A stretch of 64,000 nt of DNA. Source: Citrobacter arsenatis (GTDB lineage Bacteria; Pseudomonadota; Gammaproteobacteria; Enterobacterales; Enterobacteriaceae). The notes beneath the pieces were generated by a model. The model was not told the origin of the DNA. It ran no database searches and was given only the letters and a program-made list of their open reading frames with translations. The stretch spans positions 4,402,001 to 4,466,000 of the forward strand of contig NZ_CP037864.1 in the NCBI RefSeq assembly GCF_004353845.1. Direction: 5' to 3'. This document shows, piece after piece, positions 33,684 to 42,276 of the stretch (position 1 is its first letter; each line of letters opens with the position of its first letter). A program made the translations under genes and the position numbers.

Positions 33684-34802
33684 TTATTCTCCCCGTGAGT
33701 CAGCGTTATCTTTCTTCTGCTGACGACCCAGTTCACGAACCGCCATCACGCTGACGCCGGCAACCAGTCCTACTACGCCACCAAGCAGCCCAATCGCTCC
33801 GGCAGAAACATTGCCACCTTCTTTCATATTGACGTCAGGTTTTTCGGAACGCGGCGTTTGGTTTTCCACATGAGCAAGCTGGTGAATACCTTTATGGAAA
33901 CCGATACCTTCTTCGTTACAGCCATAGCAAGGGTGACCGATAGCCACCGGCCATACGCCGCCAACATCGCAGAATTGCAGCGTTGAGCAGTTGCCGTAGG
34001 TTTCTGGTCCTTTACAGCCCAGATGGTAGAGACACCAGCCTTCACGGTGGCCTTCATCGCCAAACTCTTTCGCAAAACGGCCTGCATCGAAGTGCGGGCG
34101 ACGTTCGCAGTGTTCGTGAATCAAACGGCCATAGGCGAATGTCGGACGGTTTTTGGTATCCAGCTTCGGCGGCTTACCGTAGGTGATGATATGCGCGACC
34201 GTTGCGAGGAAGTTGTGCGGGTTCGGCGGACAGCCGGGGATGTTGATGATGGTTTTGCCTGGCAGAACTTCCTGCAAGCCGACGGCCCCCGTTGGGTTAA
34301 CGCCAGCCGCAGCAACACCACCCCACGCGGCGCAAGAGCCGATGGCAATGATAGCGGCTGCACCTTCTGCGGCCCGGCGAATGTGATCCACGATCGGTTC
34401 ACCGGCAACCATGCAGTAAATACCATTGTCTTTCAGTGGGATAGAACCATCTACAACCAAAACATATTGCCCTTTGTACTTCTCCAGAGCGTTATGTTTA
34501 TTCTCTTCAACCTGATGGCCGAAGGCGGCAGAGAGCACCTCATGGTATTCCAGAGAGATAGTCTCCAGAACGAGGTTTTCCACTGTAGGGTGTGTCGCGC
34601 GAAGCAGCGATTCAGTACAACCCGTACACTCCTGAGCACCAATCCAGATAACCGGTGGGCGCTGAGGTCGGGAAACTGATTCGGCCATTTCTGCGGCGGC
34701 TTTGCTACTGAGCCCCATGGTAGCGGCCAGTGCTGCACAAAGCTTCATGAAATCACGGCGATTGATGCCGTTCGAATTGATGAGAGAGTTATCTCCAGTC
34801 AT
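33684..34802 (-). CDS. hybO: Hydrogenase-2 small subunit HybO
   Basis: 372 residues with a twin-arginine signal (INRRDFMKLCAALAATMGL), the iron-sulfur cysteines (AQECTGCTES, IGSCAAWGG, GCPPNPHNF, GCKGPETYGNC, GHPCYGCNEEGIGF) and a C-terminal membrane helix. The start at 34802 gives the E. coli length and follows GGAATAA. The frame is open 26 codons further but without homology. It is the first gene of the hybOABCDEFG operon; the promoter should lie within 34803-34991. Confidence 0.97.
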   Translation of the reverse strand: MTGDNSLINSNGINRRDFMKLCAALAATMGLSSKAAAEMAESVSRPQRPPVIWIGAQECTGCTESLLRATHPTVENLVLETISLEYHEVLSAAFGHQVEENKHNALEKYKGQYVLVVDGSIPLKDNGIYCMVAGEPIVDHIRRAAEGAAAIIAIGSCAAWGGVAAAGVNPTGAVGLQEVLPGKTIINIPGCPPNPHNFLATVAHIITYGKPPKLDTKNRPTFAYGRLIHEHCERRPHFDAGRFAKEFGDEGHREGWCLYHLGCKGPETYGNCSTLQFCDVGGVWPVAIGHPCYGCNEEGIGFHKGIHQLAHVENQTPRSEKPDVNMKEGGNVSAGAIGLLGGVVGLVAGVSVMAVRELGRQQKKDNADSRGE

Positions 34803-34991
34803 TTTATAGTTATTCCGTTGCGAAGACCTGGCTTTTATTTTGCACCATTCGCATGTTGCATATTGCGATCGGCGCGCCATTTACCACACTTTTTATATGG
34901 TTATGTGCATTATAATACTTCGGCGGAGCAACAAAACGAAGGCGTAGGTCAATAGTGTAATTAATTAAAGCAAGATAATACCCCTTTCGGA

Positions 34992-35279
34992 TCAAGCTTC
35001 GAGTCGATAGCCAGCCATGAAAAAACGAATTGTTGTACTGGACTGGTTCTCTTTAAAGAAATCCATAACCATCTCTTTATCCAGTCCGTAGCGGCGCGTG
35101 AGGATCCCCGCTTCCCACGCGCTGAGCTGTCGATCGCCCGTTTTTTCAAACATTCGATGGGAAAATCCCAGTACGAAACCGCGTTTATAATCAGCACAAA
35201 AATTGGCCACCGAGCGTGCGCTATCCGCACTTGACGCGTTTAAACCGGCCATCAGGCCTTTACCAAAATGGTTGTCCAT
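34992..35279 (-). CDS. yghW: Conserved protein YghW
   Basis: A 95-residue DUF2623-type protein of unknown function, matching E. coli YghW (MDNHFGKGLMAGL, YKRGFVLGFSHRM, GDRQLSAWEAGILTRRYGLDKEMVMDFF). The frame runs to 35330, but homology and length start at the ATG at 35279. It lies upstream of hybO on the same strand with a 189-base gap, so it is likely a separate unit. Confidence 0.92.
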   Translation of the reverse strand: MDNHFGKGLMAGLNASSADSARSVANFCADYKRGFVLGFSHRMFEKTGDRQLSAWEAGILTRRYGLDKEMVMDFFKENQSSTTIRFFMAGYRLEA

Positions 35280-35363
35280 GCATAATCTCCAATCGCTATA
35301 TAATAAATTATATAGCGATTTTTTAAGCAAAGACCAGAGGTATCACGAACTTTTTATGCCAGC

Positions 35364-37004
35364 TTAAAAGGACACCCATTCATCCGTTTTAGCTGCCGCA
35401 GACGTTCTGCTGTCTGCTGAAGGGGAAGTGGTATTGGAGGCGGCGTACTGCACATCATTCGCTGAGAGGCGGAACTGTTGCACCGAGCGTTGCAGCTCTT
35501 CCGTTTGTCGTTCCAGCGCCACAGCCGCGGCGGAAACCTGCTCTACCAATGCAGCGTTCTGTTGCGTTACGCTGTCCATCTGCGTGATCGCCACGCTCAC
35601 CTGCGAGATGCCCTTGTTCTGTTCTTCCGAGGCAGAGGCGATTTGTTTCATGATGACGGTCACTTCGGTAGCGCCGCGCAGAATAGCCTCCATGGTTAAT
35701 CCCGTTTCTTTAACCAGACGAGCGCCCTGATCGACGCGACGCGACGATTCGCCGATCAGCGTCTCAATCTCTTTCGCCGCCCCAGCGCTGCGGCTGGCAA
35801 GGTTACGTACTTCACCGGCAACGACGGCAAATCCACGCCCCTGCTCGCCCGCTCTGGCCGCTTCAACTGCCGCGTTCAGCGCCAGAATGTTGGTCTGGAA
35901 AGCGATGCTATTAATAACAGAGGTAATTTCCGCGATCTGTTTAGAGCTGGCGGCAATGCCATCCATCGTCTCAACCACTTCTGAAACCAGGGTGCTCCCT
36001 TTACCAGCCGTTTCTGTCGCCGTATCGGCGAGCTGGCTGGCTTCACGTGCGTTTTCAGCGTTCAGTTTTACCGTGACAGTCAGTTGCTCCATGCTGGCAG
36101 CAGTCTCTTCCAGCGCAGCGGCCTGTTCTTCAGTACGTGAGGAGAGATCGTTATTGCCGGTGGAAATTTCCGTAGCCCCTCGCCAGATGTTGTCACTACC
36201 TGAGCGAATAGTACTGACGGCTTCGCGCAGGCTGTCCTGCATCGCGCACAATAACGGCACCAGTTGGCCCACACAGTTACGACCAAAATCTTCAATTGGA
36301 TGGCTGAGATCGCCCTGTGCAATCTGCTGAAACTGCTGGCGAATACGTCCCAACGGCTTCACCATCATGGCGACGAGGTAACGGTCAGTGAAAAACAGGA
36401 GAGCAATACCGAGGATCACGGCGGTAATAATTAGCGTCCGGATGATAGACGTTTTGCCATCGACCATGATGCGCGTGGTATCAAGACGCTCACCTGCCGT
36501 GGCGTTAAAACGTTCGGCACTGGCGCCAAACTCGCGGCTCAACGCTGGCGTAACGGTGCTGGCATGCTCCGCAAAGGCCGTAAGCGTGCCCTGCTGCGCC
36601 AGCTGCATTTGCGGGATCACACCGTTGTCCAGCAGCGCCTGCCACTTTGTCAGTACCGCCGCGGCAACTTCCGGATCCATTGGTCCCGGAGACAACGTTT
36701 TCATCTCCTGGAGTTTTTTGCTCATGTTCTCCAGGGACTGCTGCGCTGGCGCAAAATCAGGCGTTCCACCGCTCATTTTGACGTCCATGGCGCGACTTAA
36801 GCGCGTTACGAAGCGAAAGTACTGATCGTTCCCCTGACTAAGCACCGTCATCTGATGAACAAGATGGCGGTCAATATCATTGCCTTCAGATATTTTTGAT
36901 AAAGAATGAAGACTGAATAAACCCACGCCCGACCAGAGCAGGCAAAAAAGTCCCAGTATTGCCAACATGACAATACGAATAGTGAAGTTTTTCAGCAAAC
37001 GCAT
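35364..37004 (-). CDS. Methyl-accepting chemotaxis receptor
   Basis: A 546-residue chemoreceptor with transmembrane helix 1 (about 10-32), a periplasmic four-helix ligand domain (about 33-190) and helix 2 (about 191-212). A HAMP domain follows, then the signalling hairpin with the invariant tip EQGRGFAVVAGEVRNLA. It ends DEWVSF, resembling the CheR/CheB-docking pentapeptide. By position next to yghW it corresponds to a Salmonella receptor I recall as McpB. The ligand is unknown. A sigma-28 promoter candidate lies 55-80 bases upstream. Confidence 0.95.
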   Translation of the reverse strand: MRLLKNFTIRIVMLAILGLFCLLWSGVGLFSLHSLSKISEGNDIDRHLVHQMTVLSQGNDQYFRFVTRLSRAMDVKMSGGTPDFAPAQQSLENMSKKLQEMKTLSPGPMDPEVAAAVLTKWQALLDNGVIPQMQLAQQGTLTAFAEHASTVTPALSREFGASAERFNATAGERLDTTRIMVDGKTSIIRTLIITAVILGIALLFFTDRYLVAMMVKPLGRIRQQFQQIAQGDLSHPIEDFGRNCVGQLVPLLCAMQDSLREAVSTIRSGSDNIWRGATEISTGNNDLSSRTEEQAAALEETAASMEQLTVTVKLNAENAREASQLADTATETAGKGSTLVSEVVETMDGIAASSKQIAEITSVINSIAFQTNILALNAAVEAARAGEQGRGFAVVAGEVRNLASRSAGAAKEIETLIGESSRRVDQGARLVKETGLTMEAILRGATEVTVIMKQIASASEEQNKGISQVSVAITQMDSVTQQNAALVEQVSAAAVALERQTEELQRSVQQFRLSANDVQYAASNTTSPSADSRTSAAAKTDEWVSF

Positions 37005-37058
37005 AATAATTTCCTTGCCGTTGATGAGGAATTCGCCATCAGGCGATACTTATCCTTG

Positions 37059-37085
37059 TTATCGGCAGGCAGCAGAGAAGATATA
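37059..37085 (-). promoter_or_regulatory. Candidate sigma-28 (flagellar) promoter of the chemoreceptor gene
   Basis: On the minus strand a perfect GCCGATAA -10 (37059-37066) is preceded, after exactly 11 bases, by TATATCTT (37078-37085), which matches five of eight positions of TAAAGTTT. Spacing and the perfect -10 fit FliA control of a chemotaxis gene. Confidence 0.6.
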
Positions 37086-37222
37086 ATACGTTCTTTATTT
37101 TTTTACTTTCTTAAGTACATTCAGTATCTATTTACACTATATCAACATGAATGCTAATGAAATTAGCTAGCATTATTATTCAGGTGATTAATATGAAGCA
37201 TTAAATAATTCTTTGTTTTCTA

Positions 37223-38107
37223 TCACAAATATTTTTTAAACCATGCAAGAGTACGTTCCCAGGCTAAATCGGCGGCAGCTTTGTCATAACGTGGTGTCGA
37301 ATCATTATGAAAACCATGATTAACGCCGGGATAGATATATACCTCATAGATTTTCTTATTGGCCTTCAGCGCCTCTTCATAGGCTGGCCACCCTTCATTA
37401 ATTCGGGTATCTAATTGCGCATAGTGTAGTAATAAAGGCGCTTTTATTTTGGGGACATCAGCAGCAGGAACCTGTCGACCATAAAAAGGCACCGCGCAGG
37501 CCAGTCCAGGAAAAGCAACGGCTGCGGCATTTGACACACCGCCACCGTAGCAAAAACCGGTGATACCCACTTTTCCCGTCGCGCCGGAATAACGCTGCAT
37601 AAATTCAATGGCGGCAAAAAAATCGTTCATCAGCTTTACCGGGTCTACCTGCTGCTGTAACTCCCGGCCTTTATCATCATTGCCAGGATATCCCCCCACC
37701 GAACTTAATCCATCAGGTGCGAGTGCAATATAGCCCGCCTTCGCTACCCGTCGCGCCACATCCTCAATATACGGATTCAGCCCTCGATTCTCATGCACCA
37801 CCACTACTGCCGGAACTTTCCCCGTCGCTTTTGCGGGTTTAACCAGATAACCCCGCACATCGCCATGCCCTTCAGGTGAAGGATAGGTGATGTATTCCGC
37901 CAGGATATCAGGATCGGTGAATTCCACCTGCGTTGCGAGAGCATAGTTGGGTTTCAATACGTTGAATAATGCCAGCGCCGTCATTCCACCGACTGCATAT
38001 TTCGCCGCAAGATTGAGAAACTCGCGTTTCGTTATTTTGCCATGAGCGTAATAGTCATAGTAGTCGAGCAGTTCTTGCGGAAAGTCTTTAGCAGTTAGAC
38101 GCGGCAT
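37223..38107 (-). CDS. yghX: Dienelactone-hydrolase family protein YghX
   Basis: 294 residues, alpha/beta-hydrolase fold with the dienelactone-hydrolase nucleophile motif GFCYGGG, VVVHENRGLNPYIEDVARR and the terminal histidine motif GVNHGFHND. A hydrophobic stretch near residues 30-50 (KREFLNLAAKYAVGGMTALALF) is unusual for a soluble hydrolase and looks Tat- or membrane-like. The ATG at 38107 has CAGGAG upstream; the frame extends 11 codons further. The gene is intact, whereas the K-12 copy is, as I recall, interrupted. The substrate is unknown. Confidence 0.92.
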   Translation of the reverse strand: MPRLTAKDFPQELLDYYDYYAHGKITKREFLNLAAKYAVGGMTALALFNVLKPNYALATQVEFTDPDILAEYITYPSPEGHGDVRGYLVKPAKATGKVPAVVVVHENRGLNPYIEDVARRVAKAGYIALAPDGLSSVGGYPGNDDKGRELQQQVDPVKLMNDFFAAIEFMQRYSGATGKVGITGFCYGGGVSNAAAVAFPGLACAVPFYGRQVPAADVPKIKAPLLLHYAQLDTRINEGWPAYEEALKANKKIYEVYIYPGVNHGFHNDSTPRYDKAAADLAWERTLAWFKKYL

Positions 38108-38262
38108 GGCAGCACTCCTGGTTGATGTTTTTTTAAGCAAAGCACAGCGAACTGTTTTTGCCCACTTTTTAATCCCAGTGTGACCTGGTGAACGGGATAT
38201 TCACCGTGAACCCGCTAGAATAGAAACGTTGTTTCGAAATTCACCTGCACTAAGGAGATCTC

Positions 38263-39303
38263 ATGGCCTGGTTTGCCAATCCTGAACGTTACGAGCAGAT
38301 GCTCTATCGCTACTGTGGACGCAGCGGTTTGCGTTTACCCGCGCTGTCGCTGGGTTTGTGGCACAGTTTTGGGCACGTTCAGGCGCTGGATTCCCAGCGC
38401 GCCCTGCTGCGTAAAGCCTTTGATTTAGGCATTACGCATTTTGATTTAGCCAATAACTACGGGCCGCCTCCGGGCAGCGCAGAAGAGAATTTTGGCCGAT
38501 TACTGCGCGAGGATTTTGCACAATATCGTGATGAACTGATCATCTCCACCAAGGCAGGCTATGACATGTGGCCTGGGCCATACGGTTCTGGCGGTTCGCG
38601 CAAGTACCTGCTTGCCAGCCTCGACCAGAGCCTGAAACGCATGGGCCTCGACTATGTCGATATCTTCTACTCACATCGCGTTGACGAAAATACGCCGATG
38701 GAAGAGACCGCTTCAGCGCTGGCTCATGCGGTGAAAAGCGGTAAAGCGCTGTATGTCGGCATCTCATCCTATTCCCCGGAACGTACGCAGAAAATGGCCG
38801 AACTGATGCGGGAATGGAAAATTCCGCTGCTGATCCATCAGCCTTCTTACAACCTGCTTAACCGTTGGGTAGACAGCAGCGGTCTGCTGGATACGCTGGA
38901 CTCCAACGGTATGGGCTGCATCGCATTTACGCCGCTGGCCCAGGGGCTGCTGACGGGGAAATATCTCAATGGCATTCCGGAAGGTTCACGCATGCAGCGT
39001 GAAGGGAAAAAAGTTCGTGGGCTGACGGAAAACATGCTGACGGAAGAAAACCTTACCAGCCTGCGTTTGCTCAATGAAATGGCGCAACAGCGCGGACAGT
39101 CGATGGCGCAAATGGCCTTAAGCTGGCTGCTGAAAGACAACCGGGTGACTTCGGTATTAATTGGCGCCAGCCGACCGGAGCAACTGGAGGAAAACGTTCA
39201 GGCGTTGGCTAAACTGACGTTCAGCGCCGACGAACTGGCGCAGATCGATAAGCACGTTGCGGACGGTAAGCTAAACCTGTGGCAGGCCTCATCCGATAAA
39301 TAG
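38263..39303 (+). CDS. yghZ: Aldo-keto reductase YghZ (glyceraldehyde-3-phosphate reductase)
   Basis: A 346-residue AKR14-type enzyme starting MAWFANPERYEQMLYRYCGRSG. It carries the catalytic tetrad region FDLANNYGPPPG (D, Y), STKAGYDMW (K) and YSHRVDENTP (H). The E. coli enzyme reduces L-glyceraldehyde 3-phosphate and methylglyoxal with NADPH. A good ribosome site (AAGGAGATCTC) precedes the ATG. It is divergent from yghX. Confidence 0.96.
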   Translation: MAWFANPERYEQMLYRYCGRSGLRLPALSLGLWHSFGHVQALDSQRALLRKAFDLGITHFDLANNYGPPPGSAEENFGRLLREDFAQYRDELIISTKAGYDMWPGPYGSGGSRKYLLASLDQSLKRMGLDYVDIFYSHRVDENTPMEETASALAHAVKSGKALYVGISSYSPERTQKMAELMREWKIPLLIHQPSYNLLNRWVDSSGLLDTLDSNGMGCIAFTPLAQGLLTGKYLNGIPEGSRMQREGKKVRGLTENMLTEENLTSLRLLNEMAQQRGQSMAQMALSWLLKDNRVTSVLIGASRPEQLEENVQALAKLTFSADELAQIDKHVADGKLNLWQASSDK

Positions 39304-39370
39304 CCGAATGTTATTTCGTGCCGGTTGGCGCAGTTTACCTCCCGGCACATAATATGGGCTAACCAGTCCC

Positions 39371-39874
39371 TCACACCTCGTCCGCTTTGATTTCTGGACG
39401 TTGATATTCCGGCCACACCAGCGCGACAAGCGCAGGATAAGCCTCCAGGCTGAACTCCCTGAAGCACTGACGCAGGTTGAGCACGTCCAGATCGGCATGC
39501 GGGACCTTCTCACCGCTCAGACAGCGCTTTTTAATATTGTCATAATATTTATACACCGCAGAGTTGAGATCGCTACAGCGCCGCTGTGCATCAAATAGCC
39601 CAGGTGTCTCATTCAACTCAACCATTGTCATCCGTTTGATCGTCGAATGGATAAAATCGATATATTCGTGATTAACGCGCCAATACCATACCGGAGTAAT
39701 CGAATTCATCAGTACTGAGAAATGATCCTCCCCCTCTTCTTTACTCAGCATTTCCGGCTGATTTTCAGAGTACCCATTTTCTGCTTCTCGGTTTTTATTT
39801 GCACCGCGCATCAACAAAAGCACCCCGCAGGTAAGCAATAGCAGGGTAATAACAGAATAAAATATACTGTTCAT
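39371..39874 (-). CDS. Unrecognised membrane-anchored protein (167 aa)
   Basis: I do not recognise this protein. A single N-terminal membrane helix (about 4-23, IFYSVITLLLLTCGVLLLM) precedes a charged, tryptophan- and tyrosine-containing soluble part with WYWRVNHEYIDFIH and a C-terminal VWPEYQRPE. It is convergent with yghZ and divergent from the two small genes at 39979-40792. In E. coli K-12 this interval holds yqhA and yghA instead. Confidence 0.7.
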   Translation of the reverse strand: MNSIFYSVITLLLLTCGVLLLMRGANKNREAENGYSENQPEMLSKEEGEDHFSVLMNSITPVWYWRVNHEYIDFIHSTIKRMTMVELNETPGLFDAQRRCSDLNSAVYKYYDNIKKRCLSGEKVPHADLDVLNLRQCFREFSLEAYPALVALVWPEYQRPEIKADEV

Positions 39875-39978
39875 ATACTGGCTCCATTTTTTTTGATTTT
39901 AAAATTACGCCATGCTATTGTCAACGTGGCCTGGTTTATTTAAAACGACATCTCATTGGCATCAAAGGATATTTCAAT

Positions 39979-40383
39979 ATGCTTCCCGAGCATCTTGTTC
40001 CCGCGCGTTTTCACTTATCCACATCCTCAAGCAATACCAGCCCCGCAGATAATAGTGAAAATTTGACTCAGGGAAAGAGAACATTAAGCGATTACGAACC
40101 CGATATTTTGATTAGCTCTGCAGCTACCGGCCAGGCGCGCAATATGTTATTTGAAGAGTGCGATCGCCATTTAAAAGAGCGCCTGTTTCGTGCCGCGAAG
40201 ATTGAGTCATTCACTCGCCTGCTCAATTCACTCCAGGCCGAAGGCGACATTAACGCGCAAGAATTAAGTAAAATTTTGTCCACAAAAACAGCCATCGTGA
40301 ATGAACAGGGCAATAAAATTTGGCTTAATTTAATTACGCGTGAAACCAGCGATCCTATTTTTTATTCTCTGGAAGAGAAATAA
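39979..40383 (+). CDS. Unrecognised small protein (134 aa)
   Basis: The function is unknown to me. It is a soluble protein with a serine/asparagine-rich N-terminal tail (about 1-35) and a helical remainder (ECDRHLKERLFRAAKIESFTRLLNSL). There is no signal peptide and no cysteine cluster. It is followed after one base by the next unknown gene, so the two form an operon. Coding is supported by the operon arrangement and steady codon use rather than by homology. Confidence 0.6.
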   Translation: MLPEHLVPARFHLSTSSSNTSPADNSENLTQGKRTLSDYEPDILISSAATGQARNMLFEECDRHLKERLFRAAKIESFTRLLNSLQAEGDINAQELSKILSTKTAIVNEQGNKIWLNLITRETSDPIFYSLEEK

Positions 40384-40384
40384 A

Positions 40385-40792
40385 ATGAAAGATGTTGAGA
40401 ATAATAATGTTTATTTGGCTTTAGATGACCATAAAAGCGATGAGTTTGTCTTAAAGCAAAATTTAGCCGTGCTGATTGCCAATAAAAATGCAACGCTGGA
40501 AAGCGTTGCCCAAGAGATTGTTTCTATTCCCGCCGCGCTGGTACGGATGAAATGGCAAAATCGCCGCGAAATTTACACGCTACAGGCTAAAGAAGAGATC
40601 TACGGTGCCACGATTGAAGCCATTATGGAGCAACAACCTGAACTGCGGGACAAAATCATGGCCCGACTGGAAAGTACATACCAGCATATACTCAAGCGAG
40701 AAACAGCCACCTTACGCCTGATGCGCAAACTGTCTGAAGGGAACTACGACCCCACCAGGATAACGACTGTCGCACTGGATGAGAACAGATAA
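40385..40792 (+). CDS. Unrecognised small helical protein (135 aa)
   Basis: Unknown function. The ATG at 40385 is preceded by GGAAGAG and starts one base after the previous stop. The frame is open 15 codons upstream inside the previous gene, but that part is unlikely to be used. The protein is mostly helical and charged, with VRMKWQNRREIYTLQAKEE and RETATLRLMRKLSEG, and has no membrane segment. It is probably a partner of the 134-residue protein. Confidence 0.65.
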   Translation: MKDVENNNVYLALDDHKSDEFVLKQNLAVLIANKNATLESVAQEIVSIPAALVRMKWQNRREIYTLQAKEEIYGATIEAIMEQQPELRDKIMARLESTYQHILKRETATLRLMRKLSEGNYDPTRITTVALDENR

Positions 40793-40822
40793 GGGCGTGC
40801 GGAGTTGGAACAGGAGCAGCAG

Positions 40823-40851
40823 GCCGGGTAAGACGACAACCATTACCCGGC
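40823..40851. repeat. REP-like palindrome between convergent genes
   Basis: A perfect nine-base stem GCCGGGTAA (40823-40831) pairs with TTACCCGGC (40843-40851) around an 11-base loop. It lies between the end of the small unknown gene and the exbD stop, and probably serves as transcript end for both. Confidence 0.65.
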
Positions 40852-40859
40852 AACGAGGA

Positions 40860-41285
40860 TTACTTCGCTTTTACGGTTTCTTCACCGACCAAACCAATTT
40901 TCAGGAAACCCGCCTGATGCAGCGTATCCATCACCTTCATCATGGTTTCATAATCGACGGTTTTATCCGCACGGAAGAAAATTGTGGTGTCCTTCTTCCC
41001 ATCGGTCAGCGTATTTAACTCGCTAATCATGGTGTCGTCCGTCACCTGATTATTGCCGATAAACATGCTCTTATCGGCTTTAACAGACAGGTAAACCGGC
41101 TTTTCCGGACGCGGCTGCGGCGTGCTGGTTGAGGCTGGAAGATTCACTTTCACATCCACCGTTGCCAACGGTGCGGCCACCATAAAGATGATCAATAAAA
41201 CCAACATAACGTCGATAAACGGCGTCACGTTGATTTCATGCATTTCACCGTTATCGTCCAGGTTTTCATTAAAGCTCATTGCCAT
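40860..41285 (-). CDS. exbD: TonB-system proton channel subunit ExbD
   Basis: 141 residues. A short cytoplasmic N-terminus precedes one transmembrane helix with the essential aspartate (VTPFIDVMLVLLIIFMVAAP), followed by a periplasmic domain. With ExbB it uses proton-motive force to energise TonB for uptake of siderophores and vitamin B12. It lies six bases after exbB in one operon. Confidence 0.97.
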   Translation of the reverse strand: MAMSFNENLDDNGEMHEINVTPFIDVMLVLLIIFMVAAPLATVDVKVNLPASTSTPQPRPEKPVYLSVKADKSMFIGNNQVTDDTMISELNTLTDGKKDTTIFFRADKTVDYETMMKVMDTLHQAGFLKIGLVGEETVKAK

Positions 41286-41291
41286 GGAACA

Positions 41292-42026
41292 TTATCCTAC
41301 ACGTAATTTCTGCGCAGCGCGTACCGGATGCGCGGATGCGCTAGCGTTCAGGTCCAGATCGCGGCTTTGCAGCAACAGCACCTGTGCCGCAACATCGCCC
41401 AGCATCGCTTTATAGCTGCCAATCTGGCGTGCGAAGATGTTGTAGATTACGACCGCAGGAATTGCCGCGACCAGACCGATCGCGGTCGCTAACAGCGCTT
41501 CTGCGATACCCGGCGCAACAACGGCCAGGTTGGTCGTTTGGGTTTGTGCAATCCCGATGAAGCTATTCATGATGCCCCATACGGTACCAAACAGACCGAC
41601 AAATGGAGAGATAGCCCCGATGGTCGCCAGGTATCCGTTACCGCGGCCCATATGACGACCTATCGCCGCCACTCGACGCTCCAGACGGAAGCCGGTACGT
41701 TCTTTAATACCTTCGTTGTCGTCGCTACCTTCAGACAGTTCCAGCTCGTTCTGCGCTTCGTTAATTAACTGTGCACCGAGGCTTTTGCCATCGAATCCTG
41801 CGGCAATCTCGCTTGCCATATCTAAAGAGCGGGCTTCCGCCAGCAGTTGCTGCTCACGCTTAAGGCGGCGTTTCTGAGTAAAGAACTCAAGGCTCTTACT
41901 GAAGAAGATAGCCCAGGTGACCACTGATGCCAAAATTAGCCCAATCATCACGCACTTAACCACGATATCGGCGTGCTGATACATACCCCAGACGGAAAGA
42001 TCCGTCTGCATCAAATTATTACCCAC
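41292..42026 (-). CDS. exbB: TonB-system proton channel subunit ExbB
   Basis: 244 residues matching E. coli ExbB end to end (MGNNLMQTDLSVWGMYQHAD), with three transmembrane helices (about 23-43, 133-155, 172-197) including GTVWGIMNSFIGIAQ and the pore helix IGLVAAIPAVVIYN. It forms the pentameric scaffold around ExbD. A Fur-like operator lies 64-81 bases upstream, consistent with iron repression. Confidence 0.98.
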   Translation of the reverse strand: MGNNLMQTDLSVWGMYQHADIVVKCVMIGLILASVVTWAIFFSKSLEFFTQKRRLKREQQLLAEARSLDMASEIAAGFDGKSLGAQLINEAQNELELSEGSDDNEGIKERTGFRLERRVAAIGRHMGRGNGYLATIGAISPFVGLFGTVWGIMNSFIGIAQTQTTNLAVVAPGIAEALLATAIGLVAAIPAVVIYNIFARQIGSYKAMLGDVAAQVLLLQSRDLDLNASASAHPVRAAQKLRVG

Positions 42027-42089
42027 TCTGTATCTCCAGGACGCAAATCACAAAATCTGAGCGTAATGATATCAAAATGACGTCGAATT

Positions 42090-42107
42090 GATAGTCGTTC
42101 TCATTAC
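42090..42107 (-). promoter_or_regulatory. Fur operator of exbBD
   Basis: On the minus strand the sequence GTAATGAGAACGACTATC matches the Fur-box pattern with its two half sites and resembles the known E. coli exbB site. It lies in the divergent exbB-metC region. Confidence 0.75.
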
Positions 42108-42242
42108 TATTTACATATTGCCGCACCTTTGGTTTCTTTTCCTTGCGCTTACGCAGTAAAAAAGTCACCAGAAGCATTTTGAGATTATTTTCTACTGTAT
42201 GACCGTTCTGCAGGATGCGTCATCTTTGATTCATGGTAGTTT

Positions 42243-42258
42243 AGACATCCAGACGTAT
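42243..42258 (+). promoter_or_regulatory. Tandem MetJ boxes of metC
   Basis: Two adjacent eight-base sites, AGACATCC and AGACGTAT, match the AGACGTCT MetJ consensus at six positions each. They end 18 bases before the metC start, implying repression by MetJ with S-adenosylmethionine. Confidence 0.8.
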
Positions 42259-42276
42259 AAAAACAGGTAAGACAAC

